A DNA stretch of 7,921 bases from Deltaproteobacteria bacterium. GTDB lineage: Bacteria; Desulfobacterota; Binatia; UBA9968. The stretch is from positions 1 through 7,921 of the forward strand of contig JAJONK010000180.1 in assembly GCA_021323355.1 (NCBI GenBank), written 5' to 3'. Made by a program: the position numbers and the translations under genes. The notes beneath the pieces are model-generated. The model made no database searches and was not told the DNA's origin. It saw only the letters and a list, made by a program, of their open reading frames with translations. Shown here piece after piece: positions 1 to 7,434 of the stretch; the first letter of the stretch is position 1, and each line of letters starts with the position of its first letter.

Positions 1-1
1 A

Positions 2-265
2 GCGATTCCGCCGGAAGCAGTCAGACGCAGGACGCTCTCGATAATCGGCTGGACAGCGGGTTGTTTCTTACTTATTTGGCTTCTGGGTTTCTCTTATGCG
101 GTGCCGCTTTTCATTTTCCTGTATTTGAAGCTTGAAGGTCGCGAAGGATGGCTGATGACCATTGCCGTGACATTTTTTTCTTGGCTATTCTTTTACATGC
201 TTTTCGAAAGAATGCTCAATGTCCCATTCCCCGATCCACTGCTTCTTTCCTTTTTTCAGCAATAG
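2..265 (+). CDS. tctB: TctB-family subunit of a tripartite tricarboxylate transporter, 3' end only
   Basis: This frame is open from the first bases of the window to a TAG stop at 263-265 and gives 87 residues, the C-terminal part of a small integral membrane protein. Hydrophobic segments lie at about residues 11-43 (enough for one long or two short helices) and 50-67. They are joined by a charged loop (LKLEGREGW), and the tail is FERMLNVPFPDP. The pattern of a GF-x-x-A-x-PLF-x-F-x-YLK helix, a GR-x-x-W loop and a VPFP tail matches the C-terminus of the TctB family. In TTT systems TctB is the small membrane subunit, working with the large permease TctA and the periplasmic binding protein TctC to import carboxylates. 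No tctA or tctC follows, so any partners lie to the left of the window. The substrate cannot be told from this fragment. The family call rests on remembered family patterns. Confidence 0.8.
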   Translation, partial: AIPPEAVRRRTLSIIGWTAGCFLLIWLLGFSYAVPLFIFLYLKLEGREGWLMTIAVTFFSWLFFYMLFERMLNVPFPDPLLLSFFQQ

Positions 266-272
266 CTATTCT

Positions 273-300
273 GCTGGAGCATGTACGAAGATGCTCCGGC
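273..300. terminator. Hairpin between convergent genes, possible bidirectional terminator
   Basis: The arms 273-282 and 291-300 form a 10-bp stem with one G-T wobble around an 8-base loop. The hairpin lies wholly in the 46-bp gap between the TctB stop (265) and the stop of the molybdenum-subunit gene on the other strand (312). This is where a shared terminator is expected. There is no clear T-run directly after the stem on either strand, so classical intrinsic termination would be weak. The structure is seen in the sequence; the function is inferred. Confidence 0.45.
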
Positions 301-665
301 GGATTTGCGCGCTACTTGCCTAAAAATTTTTCAGCCTGACTGTTACTGATCATGACAAATGAACCGGATTGAGCAGACCCCTTACTTGCTGTGTGGAGCG
401 CGCGCCAGACTTTCTCCGATGTCAGCGGCAAATCATAGAATCGCACTCCAGTGGCGACACGAACGGCATTACCAATAGCGGCAGCCACCGGCAGTAAACC
501 GCCCTCACCGGTTCCTTTTGCTCCGAAGGGGCCGGGGCCATTGTGGTTTTCAACCAGAATGGTTTCAAAGTCCTTGGGCAGATGAGCAAAGCCGGGAACC
601 CGGTAATCGACAAGGTTGGGATTCAAAAGCTGGCCGTCTTTGTAAATCATCTCTTCGAGCAAGGT

Positions 666-719
666 GTGACCGATCGCGTTCATCACGCCGCCGTGACCGA
701 TCGCGTTCATCACGCCGCC
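666..719. repeat. Exact 27-bp tandem duplication inside the molybdenum-subunit gene
   Basis: Positions 666-692 are repeated without a mismatch at 693-719; the identity stops at both flanks (665 differs from 692, and 720 differs from 693). At 27 bp the repeat keeps the frame and duplicates nine residues, GGVMNAIGH, in the C-terminal cofactor-binding domain just before TLLEEM. Family members as I know them have one copy of this segment, between an EGQ motif and a LLEE motif. The second copy therefore looks like a recent slippage or recombination event, or an assembly artefact. Confidence 0.93.
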
Positions 720-2375
720 CTCGTCCTGTCCCTCGCACAAAACTGGGTGGATTGCCTGACCGACATCGGCCAAAGAGACATACTTGAGGAGCTTGATTTC
801 GCCTGTATCCGGATCTACTTCCACTTCAGCCGCGCCCCAGCTGATCTCCCAGAAAGTCGTCGGTGAACCTAGAGCCGCCTTTTTGGTCTTAATGTCTTGA
901 TAAGCGCCGCGTCCGACGATCTCTCCGGCCCTCGAGAGAAAAACCTTTTGCATCAACTCGGGAAAGGATACGCTTGCGCCGTCGCCAGCGTGAATTCTTC
1001 GCTCTCTTAGAATTAGCTGATCCGGTTTGACCTTCAACAGTTTCCCCGCATGACGGAACAATTGGCGTTTTAGATCTTGAGCAGCTCTTTGCGCCGATAA
1101 TCCCATGACCACAGTCGAGCTGCTGGCGTTGGTGTTGACGTCATAGGGAGTCACATCGGTGTCCAGTTGCGCCACCGTCACACAATCAAACGGAACGCTC
1201 AATTCTTCGGCAACAATCTGGCTCAACGCGGTGCGCGCGCCTTGGCCTATCTCGACCGTGCCGGTGAGCAAAACCACACTTCCGTCTGAGTTCATCTTCA
1301 CCGCCGCCGAAGAGACCTTATAGGTTCCGCCGCCGTCTTTCATGCAGCAGGCGAGCCCTTTACCGCGGTTAATTTTTCCGCCGTCCTCGCCCCAGCCGAT
1401 TGCTTTCGCAGCGTGTCGCAAGCCTTCGGCCAAATCGCAATCAACCGGTGTGTCGCCCGGCGTATAAAGCTCGCCTTTCTTCAATAGGTTCTTCAGGCGA
1501 AACTCCAAAGAATCCAATCCTAATTTTTCGGCAATGATATCCATTTGTGATTCGTACGCCCAAGTCACCTGGAGCGTGCCGAAACCGCGATACGCCCCAG
1601 CGGGTACGGTATTGGTGTACACCGTGTAAGCGTCCGTCCTGGTGTGCGGGATGCGATAGGGACCGAACGATCGATAGCCAGCCTTCTGTGTCACCCGCGG
1701 ACCGGCGTCGGCATAAGCCCCGGTCTCCATATGGATCAGGCACTCGCGGGCAAGTAAAAGTCCATCCTTGCTGATCCCGGTCTTAATCCGCACCCGCGCC
1801 GGATGTCGGGTCACGGTCTTAAAACTTTCCTCGATCGTGTGAACCAAGCGCACCGGACGTTTGGCCTTGGATGACAAGGCAGCCGCCAAGGGCTCTGTTT
1901 TCACCGCCAGCTTTCCACCATACCCACCCCCCACATAGGGGACGATGATACGAATCTTGTTAAGCGGCACTTTGAAGATGTCGGCCAAGTGCTCGCGCAA
2001 TGTAAACGGCTCCTGAGTTCCCGCCCACATCGTGATTCGGTCTCCCTCAACATGGGCAACGGTGGCATGGGGTTCCATTGAAAAATGCTGCACGCGGGGA
2101 AAGGTAAAGGTGTCTTCAAATACGTGATCGGATTTCTTAAAGCCTTCGGCAATCTCCCCCTTGGCGTAACTGAAACGGTAGCAAAGATTGCTGCCGGCAA
2201 ATTCTTTCGGCGTTTCATAGCGTTGTCCCATCAACTCACCGCCCATCGAAGCCGAATCATGAACCAACACCGCGCCGGCCGCCAATGCTTCTTCGAGTGA
2301 AGACACTGCCGACAATTCCTGGTATTCGACATCGATCAGCGCCAACGCTTCTTCGGCCGTGGCTTCATCGACTGC

Positions 2376-2380
2376 CGCAC
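2376..2380 (-). other. Frameshift site in the molybdenum-subunit gene (one base apparently missing)
   Basis: Reading the minus strand, codon GTG (2378-2380, Val107) is followed by two leftover bases (2377-2376). The second frame then resumes at GCA (2373-2375). Adding one base here restores a Val-Ala-Ala-Val-Asp run, as usual in this family. Without it the first frame runs on for 13 unrelated residues and stops at 2336-2338. There is no slippery heptamer or obvious downstream stem-loop to suggest programmed shifting. The surrounding GC-rich run is a plausible place for a base-call or assembly error. Confidence 0.85.
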
Positions 2381-2705
2381 CGCGGCTACCGGATCGCCGA
2401 CATAGCGAACCTTATCGACAGCGACAATGGTTTGATCCTTATAAGCGGCGCCGAACATGCCGAGTTCCCGCTGATCTTCCTTGGTAATGACCGCATAAAC
2501 GCCGGCAAGCCGTTCGGCTTTGCTGGAATCAACCCGCCCGATGCGCGCGTGCGGATAGGGGCTGCGCAATACCTTAGCATGCGCCATCCCAGGCAAATCG
2601 ACATCGACGGTGTAAACAGCCTTGCCGGTAACTTTCTCTGCGCCGTCAGATCTAGGCTCTGCCCGGCCGATAACTTTGTAGGCCTGCGCATCGTTCATTG
2701 AAACC

Positions 2706-4016
2706 TCAGCTCCGGTATTTTTGTTTGACCCATTCGATCGCCTCCTGGCGGCTGGTCAATTCACCGCCGAGCTGTGCATCTTCTACCTGCCGCAAGATCT
2801 CGGCGAAGATTGGTCCAGGAATGTATCCCATTTCGATCAAATCCGTGCCGCGCAACAGCGGCTCAGGGCGGATCTCTTCCTCTTGCATCTGCGCACGCCG
2901 CTCTTGGCAGAAATGATAGTATTGCAAATCTCCGCTGGACGACAAGGCATCTATGCGCGCCAATCCTAACAGCTCATCGATACCTTCCTCGCGCAAAAAA
3001 CGCTTAAGCGTGCTCAGTCGCATCTTAGGCGCCTGCGTATGACGCAGGTGATTTTTGACCAAGTACGCGACCCGCTCCCAAACTGCTCGTCCGCGCTTGA
3101 GCCGTTTCAATATCGCTTCGGACATTTCCGCGCCACGATCGGTATGGCCGTAGAAAGTGATACGATCGGCTTCCTTTCGAAAGCAAACCGGCTTTCCGAC
3201 ATCGTGCAGGAGGCAACCGTACGCCAGGGTTTCCGTCGGCTTTTCGAGATGGCTCAAAGTCAAAAGCGTGTGCTTGAAGACATCGCCCTCCGGATGGTGC
3301 TCCGGGCTCTGCTCAACGCCCTTCATCTGTTCGATCTCCGGCAGCAGGATCCGCAACAAACCTGTTTCGTCCAACAGCTCGAATCCCCTTCGCGCACCGC
3401 CTTCAGTGAGGATCCGAGTGATCTCCTCGCCGATTCGTTCGGACGAAATCTGTGTGATCATTGCCGCCGACTGCTTGATGGCATCCAAGGTTAAGCTGTC
3501 GATATCGAAGTTCAAGCTGGCGGCAAAGCGAATCGCCCGCACCATTCGCAATCGGTCTTCTTCGAAACGTTGCCGCGGATCGCCGATGGCGCGGATGCAG
3601 CGCCTTGCAAGATCTCTCCTGCCTTCGACCAAGTCGATAACCCGATTCTCGACTGGGTCGTATACCATTCCATTGATGGTGAAATCACGCCGGAAGATAT
3701 CTTCTTGCAGAGTTCCGTAGCGTACCTGGCTCGGTCGGCGGCCGTCCAGATAGGGACCATCAAATCGGAAGGACGCGATTTCAAAAGATTGCCCGTCCAA
3801 CATCACTAAAACGACCCCAAATTGCGCGCCCACCGGAATAGTTCGAGGGAAAATCCGTTGAACGTCCTCCGGCCTGGCGCTGGTTGCGATGTCGTAATCT
3901 TGCGGGGTCTTGTTGAGCAGAAAATCGCGGACGCATCCGCCCGCTAGATAACTCTCGTAGCCTTCCTCACGGAGCCGCTTAACAATAGCAACAGCTTGAT
4001 GATCCGGTGACATCAT
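2706..4016 (-). CDS. cca: CCA tRNA nucleotidyltransferase / poly(A) polymerase family protein with HD domain
   Basis: This cytoplasmic class II nucleotidyltransferase adds CCA, or part of it, to tRNA 3' ends. The 436-residue protein shows the family signatures in order. They are GGCVRD (26-31), the metal-binding DYD (40-42), a further acidic residue in FEIASFR (78-84), RRDFTING (109-116) and the nucleotide-selecting EDRLR (153-157) within an EEDRLRMVRAIRF run. An HD phosphohydrolase domain follows with His249, His271-Asp272 and His291. The C-terminus carries a DLIEMGYIPGPIF segment (392-404). Length and order fit a full-length enzyme. Related members include poly(A) polymerase and split CC- or A-adding enzymes, which I cannot separate by eye. 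The gene begins with two ATG codons (4016 and 4013). It lies 59 bp after the receiver gene and 7 bp before the molybdenum-subunit gene, so co-transcription is likely. Confidence 0.9.
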   Translation of the reverse strand: MMSPDHQAVAIVKRLREEGYESYLAGGCVRDFLLNKTPQDYDIATSARPEDVQRIFPRTIPVGAQFGVVLVMLDGQSFEIASFRFDGPYLDGRRPSQVRYGTLQEDIFRRDFTINGMVYDPVENRVIDLVEGRRDLARRCIRAIGDPRQRFEEDRLRMVRAIRFAASLNFDIDSLTLDAIKQSAAMITQISSERIGEEITRILTEGGARRGFELLDETGLLRILLPEIEQMKGVEQSPEHHPEGDVFKHTLLTLSHLEKPTETLAYGCLLHDVGKPVCFRKEADRITFYGHTDRGAEMSEAILKRLKRGRAVWERVAYLVKNHLRHTQAPKMRLSTLKRFLREEGIDELLGLARIDALSSSGDLQYYHFCQERRAQMQEEEIRPEPLLRGTDLIEMGYIPGPIFAEILRQVEDAQLGGELTSRQEAIEWVKQKYRS

Positions 4017-4020
4017 CCGG

Positions 4021-4027
4021 CCTCTCC
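4021..4027 (-). promoter_or_regulatory. Ribosome binding site of the CCA-family gene
   Basis: On the minus strand this reads GGAGAGG. It is 4 bases from the first ATG (4014-4016) and 7 bases from the second (4011-4013). The spacing slightly favours the second ATG, which would make the protein one residue shorter. Confidence 0.6.
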
Positions 4028-4075
4028 AGTTCCAACGGACAATTCAATGAAACCAGAAGTGGAGGCAAAAAACGA

Positions 4076-4462
4076 CTAGGAAGGAACCGCGTCCCTGCTC
4101 TGAGGAAGCAACTCCCGAATCTTGCTCTGGAGCTCAAGAAAGGTGAAGGGCTTAACAATGTAGCTGTTGCAGCCCGCTTCTATGCAGGTCTTGAGATCGG
4201 AATCACGAAACATCGCTGTCGCAGCCAGGATCGGGATGTCCTTGGTTTCGGGGGTGGCGCGCACGGCTCGAGCCGCTTCCCACCCGTCCATTCCAGGCAT
4301 CATAATATCCATCAAAATCAACTCAGGCTTTTCCGCAATAGCCTTTTCTATACCCTCTTTGCCATGCTTCGCTAGAATTGGCTTAAATCCCATCAATTCG
4401 ATTTGCCAGCTGAGCAGCTCACGCATATCCGCGTGGTCTTCGATGATTAAAACTTTCTGCAT
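4076..4462 (-). CDS. Stand-alone CheY-like response regulator receiver protein
   Basis: This 128-residue protein is a single phosphoacceptor receiver domain with no output domain. The acidic pair Glu8-Asp9 follows the first strand (KVLIIED). The phosphoacceptor is Asp52 in LILMDIMMPGMDGWEA, the switch threonine is Thr82 in PILAATAM, and Tyr101 and Lys104 lie in YIVKPF. All the chemistry of an active receiver is therefore present. The start at ATG 4462 is chosen because it puts the first strand at the N-terminus, as is normal; the longer frame begins at TTG 4531 and adds 23 residues unlike any receiver. The Shine-Dalgarno sequence is weak. No histidine kinase is in the window, so the partner is unknown. 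It probably works by protein-protein contact or as a phosphorelay intermediate. A promoter-like pair lies just upstream, and the CCA-family gene follows 59 bp downstream. Confidence 0.9.
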   Translation of the reverse strand: MQKVLIIEDHADMRELLSWQIELMGFKPILAKHGKEGIEKAIAEKPELILMDIMMPGMDGWEAARAVRATPETKDIPILAATAMFRDSDLKTCIEAGCNSYIVKPFTFLELQSKIRELLPQSRDAVPS

Positions 4463-4530
4463 GGACAAGCCGCTTTCTGGGCTGGGACAGTGATGATCGA
4501 GTTTAGTTAGTCCGGCAGCTACACCGCACA

Positions 4531-4559
4531 AATATGCCGTGCCAGCTAACCGCCGTCAA
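4531..4559 (-). promoter_or_regulatory. Sigma70-like promoter upstream of the receiver gene
   Basis: On the minus strand TTGACG (4554-4559, 5 of 6 matches to the -35 consensus) is followed after exactly 17 bp by CATATT (4531-4536, 4 of 6 matches to the -10 consensus). Transcription would start near 4524 and leave a leader of about 60 bases before ATG 4462. It lies in the 124-bp gap after the M16 pair, so it could separate the receiver-CCA-molybdenum unit from the protease unit. This is a match to consensus only. Confidence 0.5.
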
Positions 4560-4586
4560 GCATCTGTGACTCGATCGCACAAAGAT

Positions 4587-5906
4587 TTATTTCTCAGCGA
4601 TGATTGTCTGGTTTCCGACAATGACGGTAATCATTTCTTCAGGATCCAGGTATTTCTGTGCGACCCGGTTGACATCCTCAATGGTAATTTTCCGGATCAG
4701 ATCCGGATAACGCTCGGTATAATCCAGGCCTAGCTCGAAGTATTCCACCTGAGCCAAGAAGTTGGCTACCTTGCCCATGGTATCGAAGCGCAGCGGGAAG
4801 CTGCCAGTCAGATAATCTTTGGCATCGTTAAGCTCGGCCTCGCTAACCGGAGCCTGACGGATGCGGCGGATTTCCTCTTTTGCGATAGCGATTGCCTGCA
4901 AAGCGGTGTCATTTTTTGTCTGCATCACGAACTGGAAAATACCGCGCCCTTTCTCCGCACTAAAATAGCTGTAAACCGAATATGCCAGGCCACGCTGATT
5001 GCGGATGGAATCCATTGCCCGCGATGAGAATCCGCCGCCGCCGAGAATGTAGTTCATCACTTGCAGCGCGTAGTAGTCGGGGTTTTCCCGGCCGACACCG
5101 CGTTGACCCATAATTAGATTCGCTTGAGTGAGATCCTTATTGATTCGGATCGTGCCAGTTTCCCGCGGGGCCGGTAGTACCAATGGCTTGGGCGGCGGCT
5201 CACCTTTATTCCAAGAGCGAAACGCCTGATTGAGCGCCTCGGTCATTTCTTCATGCGAGATATCGCCGACAATTGCCATGATCGAGCGATTCGGACGGTA
5301 ATGCCGTTGATAAAACTCTCGTAAGCTCGCCTGCGGTATCGCCTTGACCGTTGTCTCGTTCCCTTCCACCGGACGGCCATAGCGAGTTTGCGGAAATACC
5401 GCCGCCGCAAATCGCATATCGGCAATTTCACCCGGCTGCTCTTGCTTGGCTCGAATCGATGCTATGACCGCTTGCTTTTGCCGCTCAATTTCTTCTGGCG
5501 GGAACACCGCGTTCGTCAACACTTCGGCCAGCAGTTCCAAACCCGCAGGAAGGTCTTTTTTCAGAACCGTCAAACTAACACTCGCGAGATCTTCGCCGCT
5601 GCGCGCCGATAGGCTGGCGCCAAGAAAGTCCAAGCTTTCACTGATTTGTAAAGCAGTGCGCCGCTTGGTGCCCTCGGTGATCAATTCGGCGGTCAAATTG
5701 GCAAGACCATCCTGCTTAGGCGCGTCATAACGCGCGCCTGCGTGGATCAACATCTCTATCGATACCATCGGCAGAGTTCTCTGCTCCGAGGTCAGCAAGA
5801 CCATGCCATTGTTCAACACCGACCGGCGCGGCGTCATCGCCGTTTGTCCGAGGCCCGGCGAAACAAGCAGCCCTACAAACAGCAGCAGAGAAAACAACTT
5901 CTTCAT
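4587..5906 (-). CDS. M16-family peptidase homologue lacking the zinc motif (substrate-binding partner subunit)
   Basis: This 439-residue protein has a signal peptide: MKK, a hydrophobic stretch at about 4-18, then a likely cleavage near Gly20-Gln21. Two M16 halves follow, about 28-190 and 195-430. Where active M16 enzymes have HxxEH, this one has NLTAE at 70-74, so both histidines and the metal-binding role are lost. In the second half it keeps IRNQRGLAYSVY (301-312), the Arg/Tyr substrate-binding signature. In known two-subunit M16B proteases one chain has HxxEH and the other has the R/Y pair. This protein is thus inferred to be the non-catalytic chain, binding substrate in the periplasm with the protein encoded just upstream. 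Its ATG (5904-5906) overlaps the TGA of the upstream gene (5903-5905), so translation is probably coupled. No HxxEH is found elsewhere in the chain. Confidence 0.9.
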   Translation of the reverse strand: MKKLFSLLLFVGLLVSPGLGQTAMTPRRSVLNNGMVLLTSEQRTLPMVSIEMLIHAGARYDAPKQDGLANLTAELITEGTKRRTALQISESLDFLGASLSARSGEDLASVSLTVLKKDLPAGLELLAEVLTNAVFPPEEIERQKQAVIASIRAKQEQPGEIADMRFAAAVFPQTRYGRPVEGNETTVKAIPQASLREFYQRHYRPNRSIMAIVGDISHEEMTEALNQAFRSWNKGEPPPKPLVLPAPRETGTIRINKDLTQANLIMGQRGVGRENPDYYALQVMNYILGGGGFSSRAMDSIRNQRGLAYSVYSYFSAEKGRGIFQFVMQTKNDTALQAIAIAKEEIRRIRQAPVSEAELNDAKDYLTGSFPLRFDTMGKVANFLAQVEYFELGLDYTERYPDLIRKITIEDVNRVAQKYLDPEEMITVIVGNQTIIAEK

Positions 5907-7225
5907 GGGGTCTTGGCTTTGACGGGCATCAGCGTACCGACGGTGCGGCGCTCGCGATCGAGATACTGTTTGGCGACTCTACGAATGTCTTCCCGGGTTA
6001 CTTTTCTAATACCTTCGAGATAGCGGTCCATCAGCCGCCAATCGCCCGCGATCTCATAGAATCCGATTTTCATAGCTTGGCCGAAAATCGAGTCGCGACT
6101 AAAAATGAATGCCGCTTCGACCTGATTCTTGGCCTTCTGTAGCTCCCGCTCGCTGACCAACTCCGCTTTGACCTTCTCAATCAGGCCATCGATCTCCCGC
6201 TCGATCGGTGCGGGATCCTTACCCGGCAACAGTTGCGCTGTCACGGAGAAGACCGTCGGATCGATGGAAGCTCCACTGTAATCGGCATCGACCCCCCGCG
6301 CCAACTGCTTCTGGTAAACCAGGTCCTGATGCAGCCGAGAGCTGCGCCCGCCCGCAAGTACCACCGTGAGCAGGTCCAGAGCGAAACTATCCTGGCTTGT
6401 TAAATTAGGAGCATGATAATACGCGCTGACAATCGGCAGTTCCGCTTCTTTTTTCAAAATGGCTCTACGTTCGCCTAGTTGCGGTGGCTCTTTGGCGTGA
6501 ACCTTAGGAGGTTCAGTGCCGCGCGGGATTTTGCCATAAGCAGCTCTGATCTTGGGCAAAATCTCTGCAGTGGAAAAATCTCCGGTGACAACTATGAAGG
6601 CGTTGTTAGGCGAGTAGTAAAGCTTGTAGAAATCGACCAAATCCTGCCGTGTAAGATTTTCGATATCGTGCATCCAACCGATCACCGGACGACGGTAGGG
6701 ATGAACCATGTATGTGACCGCGCCGGTCAGCTCGCCGAGCGAGGCAGCTGGATTGTCGTCGACTCTCAGGCGTCGCTCTTCTTGGATAACTCTCTTTTCT
6801 GCGTCGAAATACTCCTCACCCAAAAGCGCATTCACCATCCGATCCGCTTCAAGCTCGAGCTGAATATGGATTTTGTCTCGGCTCATGGTGGCGAAGTACA
6901 CTGTCACATCGGCAGTTGTAAATGCATTTGCTTGGCCACCGTTTTTGGCGATGATCTGGGAATACTGTTCCGGCCCGGTCGTTGGGGTGCCCTTGAACAA
7001 CATGTGCTCGAGAAAATGCGCTAAACCGCTCTTGCCGTCTTGTTCATTGCGCGAACCGACCCGGTACCAAACCTGAAAGGTTACCGCCGGACTTTTGTGA
7101 TCCTCGAGAAGAAGAACCTTGAGTCCATTTTCGAGCGAGAACTCTTGAACATCGGCGTAAGAGTCTTGTGCGGACGCGGCGAGCAGAAAGAGAGCAAGAA
7201 TCAAGTCAGAGAACAACCGCCGCAT
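5903..7225 (-). CDS. M16-family zinc metallopeptidase, catalytic subunit, exported
   Basis: This 440-residue protein opens with MRRLF, a hydrophobic signal peptide (about 7-19) and a likely cleavage after SYA (24). The first M16 domain has the inverted zinc motif HFLEH (70-74) within a GLAHFLEHMLFKGT run. The third zinc ligand is expected about 75 residues on, at Glu149 or Glu150 in IQEERRLRVDDNP. The second half (about 210-430) has the family's GGRSSRLHQDLVY segment but no clear R/Y pair. This complements the next gene and supports a heterodimeric M16B protease that degrades peptides or misfolded fragments in the periplasm. The frame extends upstream to 7345, but those 40 residues are not signal-like, so ATG 7225 is preferred. 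The Shine-Dalgarno match is poor. Lone active M16B enzymes exist, so homodimers cannot be excluded. Confidence 0.92.
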   Translation of the reverse strand: MRRLFSDLILALFLLAASAQDSYADVQEFSLENGLKVLLLEDHKSPAVTFQVWYRVGSRNEQDGKSGLAHFLEHMLFKGTPTTGPEQYSQIIAKNGGQANAFTTADVTVYFATMSRDKIHIQLELEADRMVNALLGEEYFDAEKRVIQEERRLRVDDNPAASLGELTGAVTYMVHPYRRPVIGWMHDIENLTRQDLVDFYKLYYSPNNAFIVVTGDFSTAEILPKIRAAYGKIPRGTEPPKVHAKEPPQLGERRAILKKEAELPIVSAYYHAPNLTSQDSFALDLLTVVLAGGRSSRLHQDLVYQKQLARGVDADYSGASIDPTVFSVTAQLLPGKDPAPIEREIDGLIEKVKAELVSERELQKAKNQVEAAFIFSRDSIFGQAMKIGFYEIAGDWRLMDRYLEGIRKVTREDIRRVAKQYLDRERRTVGTLMPVKAKTP

Positions 7226-7368
7226 GCTGTAACCGTAAAGGAAGTCAGCTTTAACTTCAAGGAATCGCGGAAGCACGTGCCGAACATGTGTGCCGTCGTT
7301 GGCGCAAGAGTTCGGTGCGCGGTGTCGATCAAGTCGAAGGCGCAAAGATGATTCTGATCGATCGAAAT

Positions 7369-7397
7369 TTAGGGATGCAGGATTCTGCTCGTATAAT
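7369..7397 (+). promoter_or_regulatory. Promoter-like element P1 upstream of the UbiD-family gene
   Basis: A perfect TATAAT lies at 7392-7397. The -35 region 16-18 bp upstream is poor; TTAGGG at 7369-7374 is the 17-bp candidate. Transcription from here would start near 7404 and give a leader of about 80 bases before ATG 7486. This is a consensus match only; an activator would probably be needed given the weak -35. Confidence 0.45.
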
Positions 7398-7434
7398 CTA
7401 GTAGGCCCGGCCCAAACTCGAATTTTGGCGTCAT

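Larger units (their letters stand above)
312..2698 (-). pseudogene. Molybdopterin-binding (large) subunit of a xanthine dehydrogenase-family hydroxylase, frameshifted
   Basis: This subunit binds the molybdenum cofactor and hydroxylates or dehydroxylates its substrate. The gene starts at ATG 2698 behind a GAGG site at 2704-2707, but the frame breaks near 2376-2380. The first part (about residues 1-107) is the N-terminal hammerhead domain and ends in VRYVGDPVAAV. The next frame continues directly with AVDEATAEEALALIDVEYQE. Restoring one base gives about 795 residues, normal for the family. In that numbering one sees GTQEP (227-231), GGGYGGK (257-263), AYRGFG (369-374), EIGQG (483-487) and KGTGEGG with the likely catalytic Glu at 732. 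AYRGFG is unlike the AYxCSFR loop of form I CO dehydrogenase, so the enzyme is nearer the xanthine, nicotinate or 4-hydroxybenzoyl-CoA reductase types; the substrate is unknown. No FAD or 2Fe-2S subunit genes are nearby. The rest of the frame is free of stops, so the break is either recent or a sequencing error. Confidence 0.85.

Noticed and set aside
322..331. AAAAATTTTT palindrome that looks like a terminator tract
   Set aside because: It encodes the Lys-Phe-Leu near the C-terminus of the molybdenum subunit and has no adjoining GC stem.
148..339. Plus-strand open frame of 63 codons starting inside the TctB gene
   Set aside because: It overlaps the TctB frame and then the end of the molybdenum-subunit gene, and its sequence resembles no protein family; it is a chance frame.
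2376..2380. Programmed ribosomal frameshift
   Set aside because: No slippery heptamer, internal Shine-Dalgarno or clear downstream structure is visible; a lost base is the simpler reading.
3157..3720. Plus-strand open frame of 187 codons
   Set aside because: It is antisense to the CCA-family gene, whose motifs are unmistakable; the opposite frame is low in recognisable structure and rich in Arg and Ser.
4463..4531. Extended start of the receiver protein at TTG 4531
   Set aside because: The extra 23 residues precede the first strand of the receiver fold and overlap the putative -10 box.
4463..4586. Intrinsic terminator after the M16 pair
   Set aside because: Only a stem of about 4 bp without a T-run is seen in this gap.
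6479..7024. Plus-strand open frame of 181 codons
   Set aside because: It is antisense to the HxxEH region of the M16 peptidase; a mirror of that gene's codon pattern.
7226..7345. Extended start of the M16 peptidase at ATG 7345
   Set aside because: It would place 40 polar residues before an otherwise well-formed signal peptide.
7226..7400. Minus-strand promoter for the M16 pair, for example TTGAAG-17-TACGGT or TTCGAG-16-TAGATT
   Set aside because: Each has a box with only 2 or 3 of 6 matches, and the first would place the start at the ATG itself; no support worth a feature.
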